Assembly (NCBI GenBank): GCA_023426125.1
Contig: JAFABI010000062.1
Coordinates: forward strand, 1-64,000
Direction of reading: 5' to 3'
Length of the DNA stretch: 64,000 bases
From: Bacillota bacterium
GTDB taxonomy: Bacteria; Bacillota; Clostridia; Acetivibrionales; DTU013
The stretch's first letter is position 1. Every line of letters begins with the position of its first letter. Below the pieces are notes generated by a model. It did no database searches. It had not been told where the DNA came from and worked only from the letters and a program-made list of their open reading frames with translations. The position numbers were made by a program, and so were the translations under genes. Positions 1 to 8,028 of the stretch are shown in pieces.

Positions 1-8
1 TTTCCAAT

Positions 9-56
9 GGGGGCATGCCCCCATACCCCCTCGCTGCGGGCGAAATGAATTCGCCC
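9..56. repeat. palindromic G+C-rich segment at window edge
   Basis: Two perfect inverted repeats lie here: a 14-base palindrome (GGGGGCATGCCCCC, 9-22) and a hairpin with arms GGGCGAA and TTCGCCC (38-44 and 50-56). No reading frame with a ribosome binding site covers them. Together with the next feature they resemble the structured end of an IS200/IS605-type element, but that is a recollection of style and no transposase is visible in the window. Confidence 0.45.
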
Positions 57-93
57 TGCGCTACACTTCGTGCGCCACGCCTATACGTGGCGT

Positions 94-188
94 TTGAACA
101 ACGTCAGTTGGGGATTGCTACCCACCACTGACAGCTTTTTCAATCGGTTACCCCCACCTATGAGGAGGGGGACTGTGACGTTGTTCAA
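94..188. repeat. 13-bp inverted repeat enclosing two hairpins
   Basis: TTGAACAACGTCA (94-106) and its exact complement (176-188) close a structure that contains two further hairpins, one built on GTCAGTTGGGG paired with CCCACCACTGAC and one with arms CCCCC and GGGGG. A three-way junction of this kind suggests a structured RNA or a mobile-element end. The right arm covers the stop codon of the rhomboid-like gene, so it may also act as that gene's 3' structure. Confidence 0.5.
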
Positions 189-976
189 CTTCCCTTCACA
201 TGCTCATGGGAATACAGATGCTCCATACAATACTCATGATCACCTTCACAGTCCACACAATACCTGAATTCCAGATTCCTGTCATCCTTTTCGGTTCTGC
301 CGCATATCTCGCATTTATGCACGGTATGATCCCTGGGAAACTGAACGACATAGCTCTTCTTGCGTTGATAATTCTTTCTGCCCCGCTTTAAGCCGATGAA
401 AATATCCTTGCCGAAGAATACGAGGAAATTCAGGATGGATACAACGGCGGCAATCTTGCCGGAAAGCGGCTCGGTGAAAATGGCGTATAGAATGAAGGCC
501 ACATCCAGATATGCCAGGTATTTTACCTTGATGGGGAAGAAAAAGAACAGCAGAATCTGATAGTTGGGGAAGATATACGCAAAGGCCAGGAACAAAGAAA
601 GATTCAGGTATACGGATGTCGCCATTCCACCCGTTATAAACACAGCCGCGGTGGTGCCGACCATCCCCAAAAGATAATATACGTTAAACCGGAAAGTACC
701 CCATTCACGTTCCAGGCTGCTGCCTATCATATAGTAAAAATACAGGACAAATATGAGGAATATGGCTGAAGAGGAAGGCGGTATGAACAGGTAGGTGACG
801 AGCCTCCAGACCTGGCCCTGCATCACCATCTCAGGTATTAGCACTATATTGTATAAAAACTCAGGTTCCACCTGTATCATAAAAAATACAATTGCATTCA
901 GTCCTATGATATAATTCATCAGCCCTCTGATACCAAAGCGCTTGAATCTTTTTTCCAGTTTGTCCAGCCAGTTCAC
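185..976 (-). CDS. rhomboid-like membrane protein, probably inactive, with C-terminal zinc-binding tail
   Basis: A 263-residue protein with about five or six hydrophobic segments between residues 15 and 195. The stretch GQVWRLVTYLFIPP, followed by a short segment carrying EREWGTFRFNVYYLLG, matches the early part of rhomboid family proteins. The catalytic GxSG serine motif and the later histidine are not visible, so this is likely a pseudoprotease that binds rather than cuts membrane proteins. After a basic linker, the last 45 residues carry CEIC, CVDC and several Cys/His residues, compatible with a bound zinc on the cytoplasmic side. It reads leftward, alone, with a perfect 32-bp palindrome upstream. 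Family assignment is fairly sure; the role is unknown. Confidence 0.75.
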   Translation of the reverse strand: MNWLDKLEKRFKRFGIRGLMNYIIGLNAIVFFMIQVEPEFLYNIVLIPEMVMQGQVWRLVTYLFIPPSSSAIFLIFVLYFYYMIGSSLEREWGTFRFNVYYLLGMVGTTAAVFITGGMATSVYLNLSLFLAFAYIFPNYQILLFFFFPIKVKYLAYLDVAFILYAIFTEPLSGKIAAVVSILNFLVFFGKDIFIGLKRGRKNYQRKKSYVVQFPRDHTVHKCEICGRTEKDDRNLEFRYCVDCEGDHEYCMEHLYSHEHVKGS

Positions 977-1043
977 GGGCAGCCTCCTAACTCCGGCGCA
1001 CGATAATTCTATTTAAATAATTGCCAACATGCGCCTGTAAAAT

Positions 1044-1075
1044 ACATACCCTGATTCTATAGAATCAGGGTATGT
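1044..1075. promoter_or_regulatory. perfect 32-bp palindrome upstream of rhomboid-like gene
   Basis: The arm ACATACCCTGATTCTA is followed immediately by its exact complement, with no spacer. It lies about 70-100 bases upstream of the rhomboid-like start. There is no T-run on either side, which argues against a terminator. It could be an operator or a cruciform-forming repeat. Confidence 0.55.
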
Positions 1076-1126
1076 TCGTCAAGTAGAATATTCTCTTTCT
1101 CAGACGGCACGCCTGAGTATAGAAAA

Positions 1127-1151
1127 GTAGGGGCGCGCATTGCGCGTCCGC
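1127..1151 (-). repeat. REP-like palindromic repeat, copy 1 (inverted)
   Basis: A 25-base unit whose minus strand begins GCGGACGCGCAATG and ends CGCGCCCCTAC. Identical units occur at 51290, 51402 and 52941. The flank AATGCAATCT just beyond this copy is shared with the copy at 52941, so the conserved repeat extends past the palindrome. It lies in the 507-base gap between the rhomboid-like gene and xth, which otherwise holds no supportable gene. Confidence 0.7.
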
Positions 1152-1246
1152 AGAATGCAATCTGTGATATCGCTATCCTTTGCATCAGAGGATAGTTCTT
1201 GTTTTCCGCACTGTTCACTATTTCCATGATTTACGCCTACTGTCAC

Positions 1247-1273
1247 GGGCGGACGGCCAATGGCCGCCCCTAC
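1247..1273 (+). repeat. REP-like palindromic repeat, variant with compensatory changes
   Basis: Same layout as the other copies (GCGGACG, stem bases, CAATG, stem bases, CGCCCCTAC), but the stem dinucleotides are GC instead of CG on both sides, so pairing is kept. It faces the inverted copy at 1127, giving a head-to-head pair like bacterial interspersed repeat pairs. Confidence 0.65.
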
Positions 1274-1413
1274 AGTATGCCTTATGGCCAAATGGCCCTC
1301 TGCATCAAATTTCCTTACGCCTATGCCCCCTGCACCAACCTTTTTCATATCACTGGCATTAAAATCCTTAAATTACGAATTGAAGTCCGCTTTGTAAAAG
1401 CCAAATTTTATGT

Positions 1414-1442
1414 TTGCCGGAATGCGATAAATGGAATATAAT
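1414..1442 (+). promoter_or_regulatory. candidate sigma-A promoter of xth
   Basis: A -35 box TTGCCG (1414-1419) and a consensus -10 box TATAAT (1437-1442) are 17 bases apart and end about 40 bases before the xth start. Confidence 0.5.
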
Positions 1443-1483
1443 TAAGGAAAATAATCTGGATTTCAAGGGTTTTTGGAGGTTTT

Positions 1484-2242
1484 ATGGCAAAACTTGTTTC
1501 ATGGAATGTAAATGGCCTGAGGGCTTGCATGGGTAAAGGTTTTACGGATTTTTTCAATAAGGTGGACGCCGATTTTTTCTGCCTGCAGGAAACCAAGCTG
1601 CAGGACGGGCAGATCGAGCTTCCGCTGGAAGGCTATCACCAATATTGGAACCATGCGGTTAAGAAGGGCTATGCCGGTACGGCAATCTTCTCACGTATCA
1701 AGCCTTTATCCGTAAGCTACGGCATCGGAGTGGAAGAACATGATAACGAAGGACGCGTTATCACCTTGGAGATGGACGACTTTTATGCAGTAACGGTCTA
1801 CACCCCCAATGCCCAGAGAGGCCTTGAAAGGCTCGGCTACAGAATGGTCTGGGAGGACGCTTTCAGAAGTTACCTGAAATTCCATGATGAAAAGAAGCCG
1901 GTCATCGTTTGCGGTGACATGAATGTAGCCCATAAGGAAATCGACATTAAAAATGCCGCCTCAAACAAGCGCAATGCAGGCTTCACCATTGAAGAGCGCA
2001 CCAAGTTCACCGAGCTGCTGGAGGCCGGATTTATTGACACATACAGGTATTTCAACCCGGATAAAAAGGATGCCTATACCTGGTGGTCCTATATGTTCAA
2101 CGCCAGGGAAAAGAATGTCGGCTGGCGCATAGACTACTTTTGCGTCTCCGAACGGCTGAAAGACAGGCTTGTTGCCGCAGATATCCATGCGGCCGTAATG
2201 GGCTCGGACCATTGCCCCGTAGAGCTGGTGATAGCGGATTGA
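1484..2242 (+). CDS. xth: exodeoxyribonuclease III / AP endonuclease
   Basis: A 252-residue enzyme of the ExoIII branch of the endonuclease/exonuclease/phosphatase fold. It cuts DNA 5' to abasic sites and removes nucleotides from 3' ends in base excision repair in the cytoplasm. The full set of family motifs is visible in order: SWNVNGLRA near the N-terminus, LQETK with the metal-binding glutamate, VYTPN, GDMNVAHKEID with the catalytic Asp and Asn, GWRIDYF, and the C-terminal GSDHCPV with the Asp-His pair. Length matches the family. The start follows a good ribosome binding site (TTGGAGG). It appears monocistronic, with REP-like repeats upstream. Confidence 0.95.
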   Translation: MAKLVSWNVNGLRACMGKGFTDFFNKVDADFFCLQETKLQDGQIELPLEGYHQYWNHAVKKGYAGTAIFSRIKPLSVSYGIGVEEHDNEGRVITLEMDDFYAVTVYTPNAQRGLERLGYRMVWEDAFRSYLKFHDEKKPVIVCGDMNVAHKEIDIKNAASNKRNAGFTIEERTKFTELLEAGFIDTYRYFNPDKKDAYTWWSYMFNAREKNVGWRIDYFCVSERLKDRLVAADIHAAVMGSDHCPVELVIAD

Positions 2243-2491
2243 AGCTTTCAACCCGTTCCGCTGTGATTCCGCAGGACAAAGGACCAAAATCGGCAGCTAG
2301 CATGGCTTGCCGGAAAATAGATTGCCAGGCTGGGTAATTCCGGCAGTCTGGCCCTTGAAGGTATCAGACATATAAAAACCTGCTTGCTGCCGCAAGGTCA
2401 GGTAAAAAAGGCTGAGCAGCGGAAAGTGGAAACAAAGTAGCCGATAGCATCGTATAATGTCATAGTACATAACGAACGGAGGCACAAAATT

Positions 2492-2848
2492 ATGGGAATA
2501 GCTTTTAACGGAATGTTTTCGATTGTTTTCATTCTTATCATCGGCGTCATAATTTTTACTATTATAAAGGGAATCGCGCAGTGGAGCCATAACAACGCGC
2601 AGCCGGTGCTGTCCGTTACGGCAAGGGTAACGGGAAAGCGGGCCCACACAAGCCATCATAACAATATGGTGAACAATAATATGCATCATTCTACCTCAAC
2701 CTCCTATTACATCACCTTTGAAGTGGAAAGCGGAGACAGGATGGAGCTGCGTGTACCTGCCCACGAGTATGGAATGCTGGCTGAGGAGGACTTTGGGAAA
2801 TTGACCTTCCAGGGAACCAGGTATCTGGACTTCGAAAGGGAGCTATAG
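2492..2848 (+). CDS. DUF2500-like small membrane-anchored protein
   Basis: A 118-residue protein with one N-terminal membrane segment (about residues 8-30), a spacer rich in Asn and His (HHNNMVNNNMHHS), and a compact beta-rich C-terminal part (YYITFEVESGDRMELRVP, then FGKLTFQGTRYLDFERE). This pattern fits the DUF2500 family of unknown function. The ribosome binding site CGGAGG is clear, and a TATAAT box lies at 2453-2458. It stands alone. Family membership is from recognised pattern; no function can be given. Confidence 0.75.
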   Translation: MGIAFNGMFSIVFILIIGVIIFTIIKGIAQWSHNNAQPVLSVTARVTGKRAHTSHHNNMVNNNMHHSTSTSYYITFEVESGDRMELRVPAHEYGMLAEEDFGKLTFQGTRYLDFEREL

Positions 2849-2868
2849 TGTTAACCTGGTTCCCTTTT
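2811..2868 (+). terminator. possible terminator overlapping the end of the DUF2500 gene
   Basis: AGGGAACCAGGT (2811-2822), inside the coding end, is exactly complementary to ACCTGGTTCCCT (2854-2865), which runs into a T-run. The loop is long (31 bases), so this is only a likely terminator. Confidence 0.45.
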
Positions 2869-3036
2869 AACCATTTCCTTGAATATTCTTTTGAAAGTGT
2901 GTTAGTTTAACTATGTTAAGCATTTGTTCTTCTGACAAGTATTGAATTTCCACCAATTTATCCCTGCCGATTTGTCCCTCATCTTCGCTCTCACTCCGGG
3001 AGCAAGGTCGCTTAGTACAGCTCCACATATAGCAGT

Positions 3037-3069
3037 AAGGAAATTTGTCTACAAACAACAAATTTCCTT
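3037..3069. repeat. 12-bp inverted repeat upstream of the two-component system
   Basis: AAGGAAATTTGT and its exact complement are separated by 9 bases. It lies in the 342-base gap before the response regulator gene. No T-run follows on the plus strand, so an operator role is as likely as termination. Nothing else in this gap stands out except the shared motif at 3142. Confidence 0.45.
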
Positions 3070-3141
3070 TGAATCAGGTTGTTATAAACATGCCTGCTCA
3101 CCGGCGAACTGAGCAAATCAGCACAGCGGCGGACAGAGGTT

Positions 3142-3156
3142 GATAAAAAGTTGAGA
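3142..3156 (+). promoter_or_regulatory. 15-bp motif shared with the ABC exporter promoter (copy 1)
   Basis: GATAAAAAGTTGAGA occurs here, upstream of the response regulator, and again at 5072-5086, upstream of the ABC transporter. A shared exact motif before both units suggests a binding site for the response regulator, or a common promoter element. Confidence 0.5.
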
Positions 3157-3190
3157 AATGCAGGATACCCTGAAGTCGGAGGTATTTTGA

Positions 3191-3865
3191 ATGAAGCAAA
3201 AAATACTGATTGTCGATGATGAAACAGACATTGTCAATATGCTGCGGGATTATTTTGAATTGGACGGTTACGAGGTTTTAACGGCTGCAGGCGGCAAAGC
3301 TGCGGTCAGCAGCGCCGAAAAGCAGCCGGACGTCATACTGCTTGACATCAATATGCCGGATATGGACGGAATACAGGTTTGCAGCCAAATCAGGAATTTC
3401 GTCTCCTGCCCTATTTTGTTCCTCACGGCAAGGATTGAGGATAGCGACAAAATAAAAGGCTTCGCCGCAGGCGGCGACGATTATATTGTAAAACCGTTTT
3501 CCATTGACGAGCTTGGAGCAAGAGTAGCCGCGCATCTACGACGCGAGCTTCGCCGGAAAAAAGCCGCCAGGATTAAATTCGGCATCGATCTTGCCATTGA
3601 CTATTCCGAACGCCTTTTATACTTCAAGGGCCAGCCGGTGAACCTTGCCAAAAAGGAATTTGACATCATCGAATTACTCTCCCGGCACGCAGGGCAGGTT
3701 TTTGACAAGGAACGCATCTACGAAAGCATCTGGGGCTTCGACAGCGATGGCGACAGTTCGGTCATCGCAGAACATATACGAAGGATACGTGCAAAATTTG
3801 CTTTGGCAGAAATGACTCCTTACATTGCTACGGTCTGGGGGGTAGGGTATAAATGGATAAAATAA
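3191..3865 (+). CDS. OmpR/PhoB-family response regulator
   Basis: A 224-residue transcription factor. The N-terminal receiver has the acidic pair D10-D11, the phosphoacceptor D52 in LLDINMP, the switch residues LTA near 78-80 and K101 in VKPF. The C-terminal half is a winged helix (KKEFDIIELLSRHAGQVF, then IRRIRAKF and a final VWGVGYKW). It overlaps the start of the kinase gene by 13 bases, so the two are translationally coupled partners. The ABC exporter downstream shares a 15-bp upstream motif with this gene, which suggests that the regulator controls both itself and the exporter. The ribosome binding site CGGAGG fixes the start. Confidence 0.9.
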   Translation: MKQKILIVDDETDIVNMLRDYFELDGYEVLTAAGGKAAVSSAEKQPDVILLDINMPDMDGIQVCSQIRNFVSCPILFLTARIEDSDKIKGFAAGGDDYIVKPFSIDELGARVAAHLRRELRRKKAARIKFGIDLAIDYSERLLYFKGQPVNLAKKEFDIIELLSRHAGQVFDKERIYESIWGFDSDGDSSVIAEHIRRIRAKFALAEMTPYIATVWGVGYKWIK

Positions 3866-5031
3866 AAGCCCGGCTGGTAAATCTACCGTTTAAAGCGTCA
3901 TTTATCCTCTACGTGACCGCCTGCCTTATAATAGCGGCAGTCCTGTCTTCCCTGGCAGTCAATACGGCAGATAATGCAAGAAACAGGATTTATTTATCGC
4001 ATGGAGATGCCGGCGTTAGTTACTACCTTACCGCAAAGAACGGTGAACGTCTGGGGAACGGAACTGTTGTTTTAACAAGTCCGGTAAAGCTATCCGACGG
4101 CGATAACCGGAAAGTCGCACTGCTGAGCTTCCTTTCAGCCATTGCGATTCCGGTTGTTTTTTCAGCCTGTATTGTCTTTGCAGCGGCCCTTTTCTACAAA
4201 AACAAGCTGAAAAGGCCTCTGTCTCTTTTGACGGAGGCTTCTGCAAAGATTGAGGCCAATGACCTGGATTTCACACTTGCATACGGCAAAAAAGACGAAA
4301 TGGGCCGGCTTTGCGATTCTTTTGAAAAAATGCGCGCCGCTTTGCAGGAAAACAGCCTTGCCATGTGGCGGCAGGCGGATGAGCGAAAACGTCTCAACGC
4401 TGCATTTTCCCATGATTTGAGGACACCGCTTACGGTCCTGAGGGGACAGAGCGATATGCTGCTGAAATATGTGCCTGAAGGGAAAATATCGGCAGAAAAA
4501 ATCGCTGCAATGGTGGATACGATGAAAACACACATCCTACGTCTTGAGAATTATGTTTCAACGATGAACCGCCTGCAAAAATTGGAGGATATAGAAATCC
4601 AAAAGGCCGATATCCCTGCAAAAGAATTGACGGACCGCTTGAAAAGCACCGGAGGGTTCATATGTACCGGCCTGAACCTTGAATTTGATGAAAAAGCCTT
4701 CACCCCGGACACATTGCACGTAGACCTGTTTCTCGTCATGCAGGTATATGAGAACCTTCTTTCCAATGCCATCCGTTTTGCCGGTAATAAAATCCTGGTG
4801 ACGTTGTCAAGCGACAAAGCCTTTTCCATAACCGTCTCCGACGACGGACGGGGCTTTAGCGACAAGGACCTGCTGGAGGCGGCAAAACCCTTTTACCGCT
4901 CGGAAGGCAATGAAAGCGGCCAACATTTCGGTATCGGGCTGTATATTTGCAAGACGCTATGTGAAAAGCATGGCGGTTATCTCAGGCTGTTTAACAATCC
5001 CGAGGGCGGGAATGTGAAAGCGGTATTTTAG
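3853..5031 (+). CDS. sensor histidine kinase
   Basis: A 392-residue membrane kinase, partner of the preceding regulator. Membrane segments are at about 15-36 and 89-114, leaving an outside loop of only about 50 residues, too short for a typical ligand domain. The sensor may therefore read the membrane or a partner transporter, as kinases next to antimicrobial-peptide exporters often do. A HAMP region follows, then the phosphoacceptor H187 in FSHDLRTPL, the N box NLLSNAIRFA, the G1 box DDGRGFSD and the G2 box FGIGLYICK. It precedes an ABC exporter by 114 bases, consistent with a sensing-and-efflux module. The signal is unknown. Confidence 0.88.
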   Translation: MDKIKARLVNLPFKASFILYVTACLIIAAVLSSLAVNTADNARNRIYLSHGDAGVSYYLTAKNGERLGNGTVVLTSPVKLSDGDNRKVALLSFLSAIAIPVVFSACIVFAAALFYKNKLKRPLSLLTEASAKIEANDLDFTLAYGKKDEMGRLCDSFEKMRAALQENSLAMWRQADERKRLNAAFSHDLRTPLTVLRGQSDMLLKYVPEGKISAEKIAAMVDTMKTHILRLENYVSTMNRLQKLEDIEIQKADIPAKELTDRLKSTGGFICTGLNLEFDEKAFTPDTLHVDLFLVMQVYENLLSNAIRFAGNKILVTLSSDKAFSITVSDDGRGFSDKDLLEAAKPFYRSEGNESGQHFGIGLYICKTLCEKHGGYLRLFNNPEGGNVKAVF

Positions 5032-5071
5032 CATCAAGCTTTTTTTATCCGCATTTTTCGCTGCAGCTGTA

Positions 5072-5086
5072 GATAAAAAGTTGAGA
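5072..5086 (+). promoter_or_regulatory. 15-bp motif shared with the response regulator promoter (copy 2)
   Basis: Exact second copy of GATAAAAAGTTGAGA, located 60-74 bases upstream of the ABC ATPase start. See the copy at 3142. A GATAC sequence follows both copies at slightly different distances. Confidence 0.5.
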
Positions 5087-5145
5087 TTTTTGGGTTACGA
5101 TACTTTCCGTAAGGTTAAAACACCACAGCGAAAGGAGTTATTCAG

Positions 5146-6045
5146 TTGGATGGGAATAAAATCACAATCAGACATCTAAACAAATTTTACGGAAATAAGC
5201 AGGCTTTGCATGACGTAAGTCTGGAAATAAAGCAGGGGATGTTCGGGCTGCTGGGCAGAAACGGCGCGGGAAAAACTACGCTGATGAAAACCCTTGCAAC
5301 CCTGCTTCAAAAGAAAAGCGGCGAAATCACAGTGTGCGGTATCCCCATCGAGAATGCAAAGGAAATTCGCAGGATCACCGGGTATTTGCCCCAGGAATTT
5401 TCCCTGTATCCGTCCATGAGGGTCTCGGAAGCGATGGAATACATGGGCGTTCTTTCCGGAATGAGCTGCACAGAAAGGAAGCAGCGCATTGAGGTCCTGC
5501 TGGACCGGGTAAATCTTACCGGAGAAAAAAACAAAAAGGTAAGGGCGCTGTCGGGCGGCATGAAACGCAGGCTTGGCATCGCGCAGGCGCTTTTGCACAA
5601 TCCTGGGGTACTGATTGTAGACGAGCCCACCGCAGGGCTTGATCCGGAGGAACGTATCCGCTTCCGCAATCTGCTGTGCGAGGTCGCAGAGGAAAGAATC
5701 GTCATTTTATCCACGCACATCGTCGGCGATATTGAGGCCACCTGTGAAGATATCGCCATTTTAAACGACGGGAGACTGCTTTATAACGGAAAGGTCGAAA
5801 CCCTTTTAGAAACTGCGTCGGGTAAGGTGTTTGCAAAAATTGCGGACAGGAGGGAGCTGCCCGGGCTCAAAAAACAATACGGCATAACAAGCATGCACTC
5901 GCAAGGGAACAGGATGTATGTCCGTTTTCTGTCGGACATGCCTGTCCCGGATAGCGAAGTATGTGAACCCAATATTGAGGATGCGTATATGCTGTACCTT
6001 TACCGAAACGGAGCGTCATTAGAAAATATAGGGGGCGAAATGTAA
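5146..6045 (+). CDS. ABC transporter ATP-binding protein
   Basis: A 299-residue ATPase subunit on the cytoplasmic face of an exporter. Walker A (GRNGAGKTT) is near residue 37, the Q-loop is in LPQEFSLYP, the signature is LSGGMKRR, Walker B is LIVDEPTAG and the switch histidine is in LSTHIVGD. The C-terminal 80 residues are a variable extension common in ABC-2 exporters. The start is a TTG codon 8 bases after AAAGGAG. It overlaps the next gene by one base and is followed by two permease genes, forming an operon with the upstream two-component system as likely regulator. The substrate is not evident; a peptide or antibiotic is a reasonable guess. Confidence 0.9.
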   Translation: MDGNKITIRHLNKFYGNKQALHDVSLEIKQGMFGLLGRNGAGKTTLMKTLATLLQKKSGEITVCGIPIENAKEIRRITGYLPQEFSLYPSMRVSEAMEYMGVLSGMSCTERKQRIEVLLDRVNLTGEKNKKVRALSGGMKRRLGIAQALLHNPGVLIVDEPTAGLDPEERIRFRNLLCEVAEERIVILSTHIVGDIEATCEDIAILNDGRLLYNGKVETLLETASGKVFAKIADRRELPGLKKQYGITSMHSQGNRMYVRFLSDMPVPDSEVCEPNIEDAYMLYLYRNGASLENIGGEM

Positions 6046-7376
6046 TGCTGTTTTTCCATGAGTGTAAAAAGGTTGTATTCTCCATTACGTTCCTTGTCCT
6101 TATCGCCGGAGTGCTGCTTATGACAGGCGGGCAAGGGGTGCTTGATTTCAGAGGCGAAAAAATTGAAATGCCGCAGCCGGGACAGGAGAGCTACGGGATA
6201 CATACAAAGGAAGTACCTGATGTCATCATGCCTGCAGCGCTTACATCGCTTTACGCTGAATTCGGTAACAACACCTATACCGCCTACCCCATCGGCTTTT
6301 ATAAAAACGTCAGACTGAACGACGCACAACAGCGTAAAATGGCCGACGTCCTCTGTGCTCTTACGGGCATTCCCGCTGAAGCGCTCATGAAAGCATACGG
6401 TGAAGCCTCAAAGGGCGGCAAGCATATCACTTTTGAAAACGGCAAAGAAATGACTGTACAAGGCGAGGGCAGCTATAAGATCACCCTCCCGGATAACGCT
6501 GCTTCAAATCGTACTGCGCTTTCGCCCGTCACTCTGAAAGCAGGAATCTCTTATGACGAATTTAAAGCATATATGCAGCAGGCCGATGACCTTATCGGCG
6601 GCGGTTCCAATTATTCCGGGACATACCTCCGAAGGTTCGGGCGTGTTCCCATTACCTATGAAGAGGCCATCGAAAGCTACAATCTGGCAAAGGAAAACGA
6701 CCATTTCACCGGGGCATATGCACGCCTGTTTTCCGACTATCTGGTCATCGTGCTTTCCATTTTACCCATTTTTGTCGCAACAGCGGTCTGCTTAAAGGAC
6801 AGGCGGACCCGTATGAGCGAGCTTGTCCATTCGAAAAAGGCATCTTCCGCGCGGATCATCCTGACACGGTATCTTGCAATCATCACTGCGGTTATGATTC
6901 CGTCGCTCATCCTGTCTTATCTTTCAAGCATTTCCACCTGGCGCCTCTATGACGGATTGGTACTGGACTATCTTTCTCCGCTCAAATATGACGTGGGATG
7001 GGTCTTGCCGTCTGTCATGATCAGTACGGCAATCGGCATGTTTCTGACAGAGTTGACAAATACGCCCATAGCAATATTTGTCCAGGGCTTATGGTGGTTT
7101 ATCGACATAAACATGGGCGTCCAGGAAATTGACGGCGGGTACTCCCTGTTCCGGTTAGCTCCGCGCCACAACACATTGTCAGGTACGCAGACCTTTATCG
7201 ACAATTTCGGTAATCTTGCCGCCAACAGGCTGCTTTTTACAGGATTCGCACTGGTCCTGGCGGCGGCTACGGTTGTTATTTACGAGCAAAAAAGGAGGGG
7301 CAGGCTGAATGGCTACGGTAAAATCAAAAAAACGCTTGCAGGTGTGGCAAATCGCAAAAATCAATCTGCGGCATAA
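6045..7376 (+). CDS. ABC-2 type permease subunit with large extracytoplasmic domain
   Basis: A 443-residue membrane protein. One hydrophobic segment near the N-terminus (FSITFLVLIAGVLLMTGG) is followed by about 200 polar residues that should lie outside the membrane, then five or so hydrophobic segments from about residue 230 to 425. This layout is seen in ABC-2 permeases that handle peptides or lipids. Its start overlaps the ATPase stop and its end overlaps the next permease by 68 bases, so all three are co-translated. It probably pairs with the smaller permease to form the channel. Specificity cannot be read from the sequence. Confidence 0.8.
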   Translation: MLFFHECKKVVFSITFLVLIAGVLLMTGGQGVLDFRGEKIEMPQPGQESYGIHTKEVPDVIMPAALTSLYAEFGNNTYTAYPIGFYKNVRLNDAQQRKMADVLCALTGIPAEALMKAYGEASKGGKHITFENGKEMTVQGEGSYKITLPDNAASNRTALSPVTLKAGISYDEFKAYMQQADDLIGGGSNYSGTYLRRFGRVPITYEEAIESYNLAKENDHFTGAYARLFSDYLVIVLSILPIFVATAVCLKDRRTRMSELVHSKKASSARIILTRYLAIITAVMIPSLILSYLSSISTWRLYDGLVLDYLSPLKYDVGWVLPSVMISTAIGMFLTELTNTPIAIFVQGLWWFIDINMGVQEIDGGYSLFRLAPRHNTLSGTQTFIDNFGNLAANRLLFTGFALVLAAATVVIYEQKRRGRLNGYGKIKKTLAGVANRKNQSAA

Positions 7377-7956
7377 CTTTCCCGCCTCTTTTGCACTGGC
7401 GGTCTTATTGCTTATGCTCACACCCGTACTGTTCGGAACGGCAAATCTGGACAGCCAGGCGACCGCAGTTCCGCTGGAAGGCTTTGTTTCTCTGGCAGGC
7501 ATCATTTTGCTTACACCTGTATTTCAGCCTGAGCAAAATCCGCAGGTTGAGGAAGTTGTTACTTCCAAGTATATAAGCAATAGCATTATTCACACCATAC
7601 GCATCACCTGTTCCGTATTCGCCTTGCTATTGCTGATAAGCATATTTGTCCTCTACATGAGCCTGAACGGCTGCAAAGTAACTTTACCGCTTCTGCTGGG
7701 AACCATCGCATCCTCGGTGTTTTTAGGCTCGCTTGGAATGCTGGCTGCGGGAATCACAAACAACACTGCGGTTTCCTATATGGTGCCAGTCGTATATTAT
7801 TCACTAAATTTTGCCGGTGGAAGCGGTTTTGGTAATTTCTATCTGTTTTCCATGATGCACGGTGAATATGGGCAAAAAGTGTGGTTGTTTGCATCCGGCA
7901 CAGGAATGATCCTGCTTTCGGTTTTTGTGAAGCGGCTAATCGTGAAGTCCAGATAA
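7309..7956 (+). CDS. ABC transporter permease, second subunit
   Basis: A 215-residue protein with about six hydrophobic segments (for example FALAVLLLMLTPVLFG and FALLLLISIFVLY). It starts at an ATG 9 bases after a strong AGGAGG located inside the preceding permease gene, giving a 68-base overlap in another frame. This start is preferred to later ones because of that site. It probably forms a heterodimeric membrane domain with the preceding permease. A bidirectional terminator follows directly. Confidence 0.78.
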   Translation: MATVKSKKRLQVWQIAKINLRHNFPASFALAVLLLMLTPVLFGTANLDSQATAVPLEGFVSLAGIILLTPVFQPEQNPQVEEVVTSKYISNSIIHTIRITCSVFALLLLISIFVLYMSLNGCKVTLPLLLGTIASSVFLGSLGMLAAGITNNTAVSYMVPVVYYSLNFAGGSGFGNFYLFSMMHGEYGQKVWLFASGTGMILLSVFVKRLIVKSR

Positions 7957-7981
7957 CGGCAGCTATGCTTGCGCATGCACT

Positions 7982-8021
7982 GGAGAAAGCCCTTTCAGGC
8001 ATTCCCGGAAGGGCTTTCTCC
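7982..8021. terminator. bidirectional terminator between convergent genes
   Basis: GGAGAAAGCCCTTTC pairs with GGAAGGGCTTTCTCC across an 8-10 base loop, with one mismatch. It sits between the exporter operon (plus strand) and a small minus-strand gene that ends at 8029, so it can serve both. Confidence 0.75.
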
Positions 8022-8028
8022 CATCGTT

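Noticed and set aside
1100..1348. Minus-strand frame of 82 codons
   Set aside because: It is made of REP-like repeats and has no start signal.
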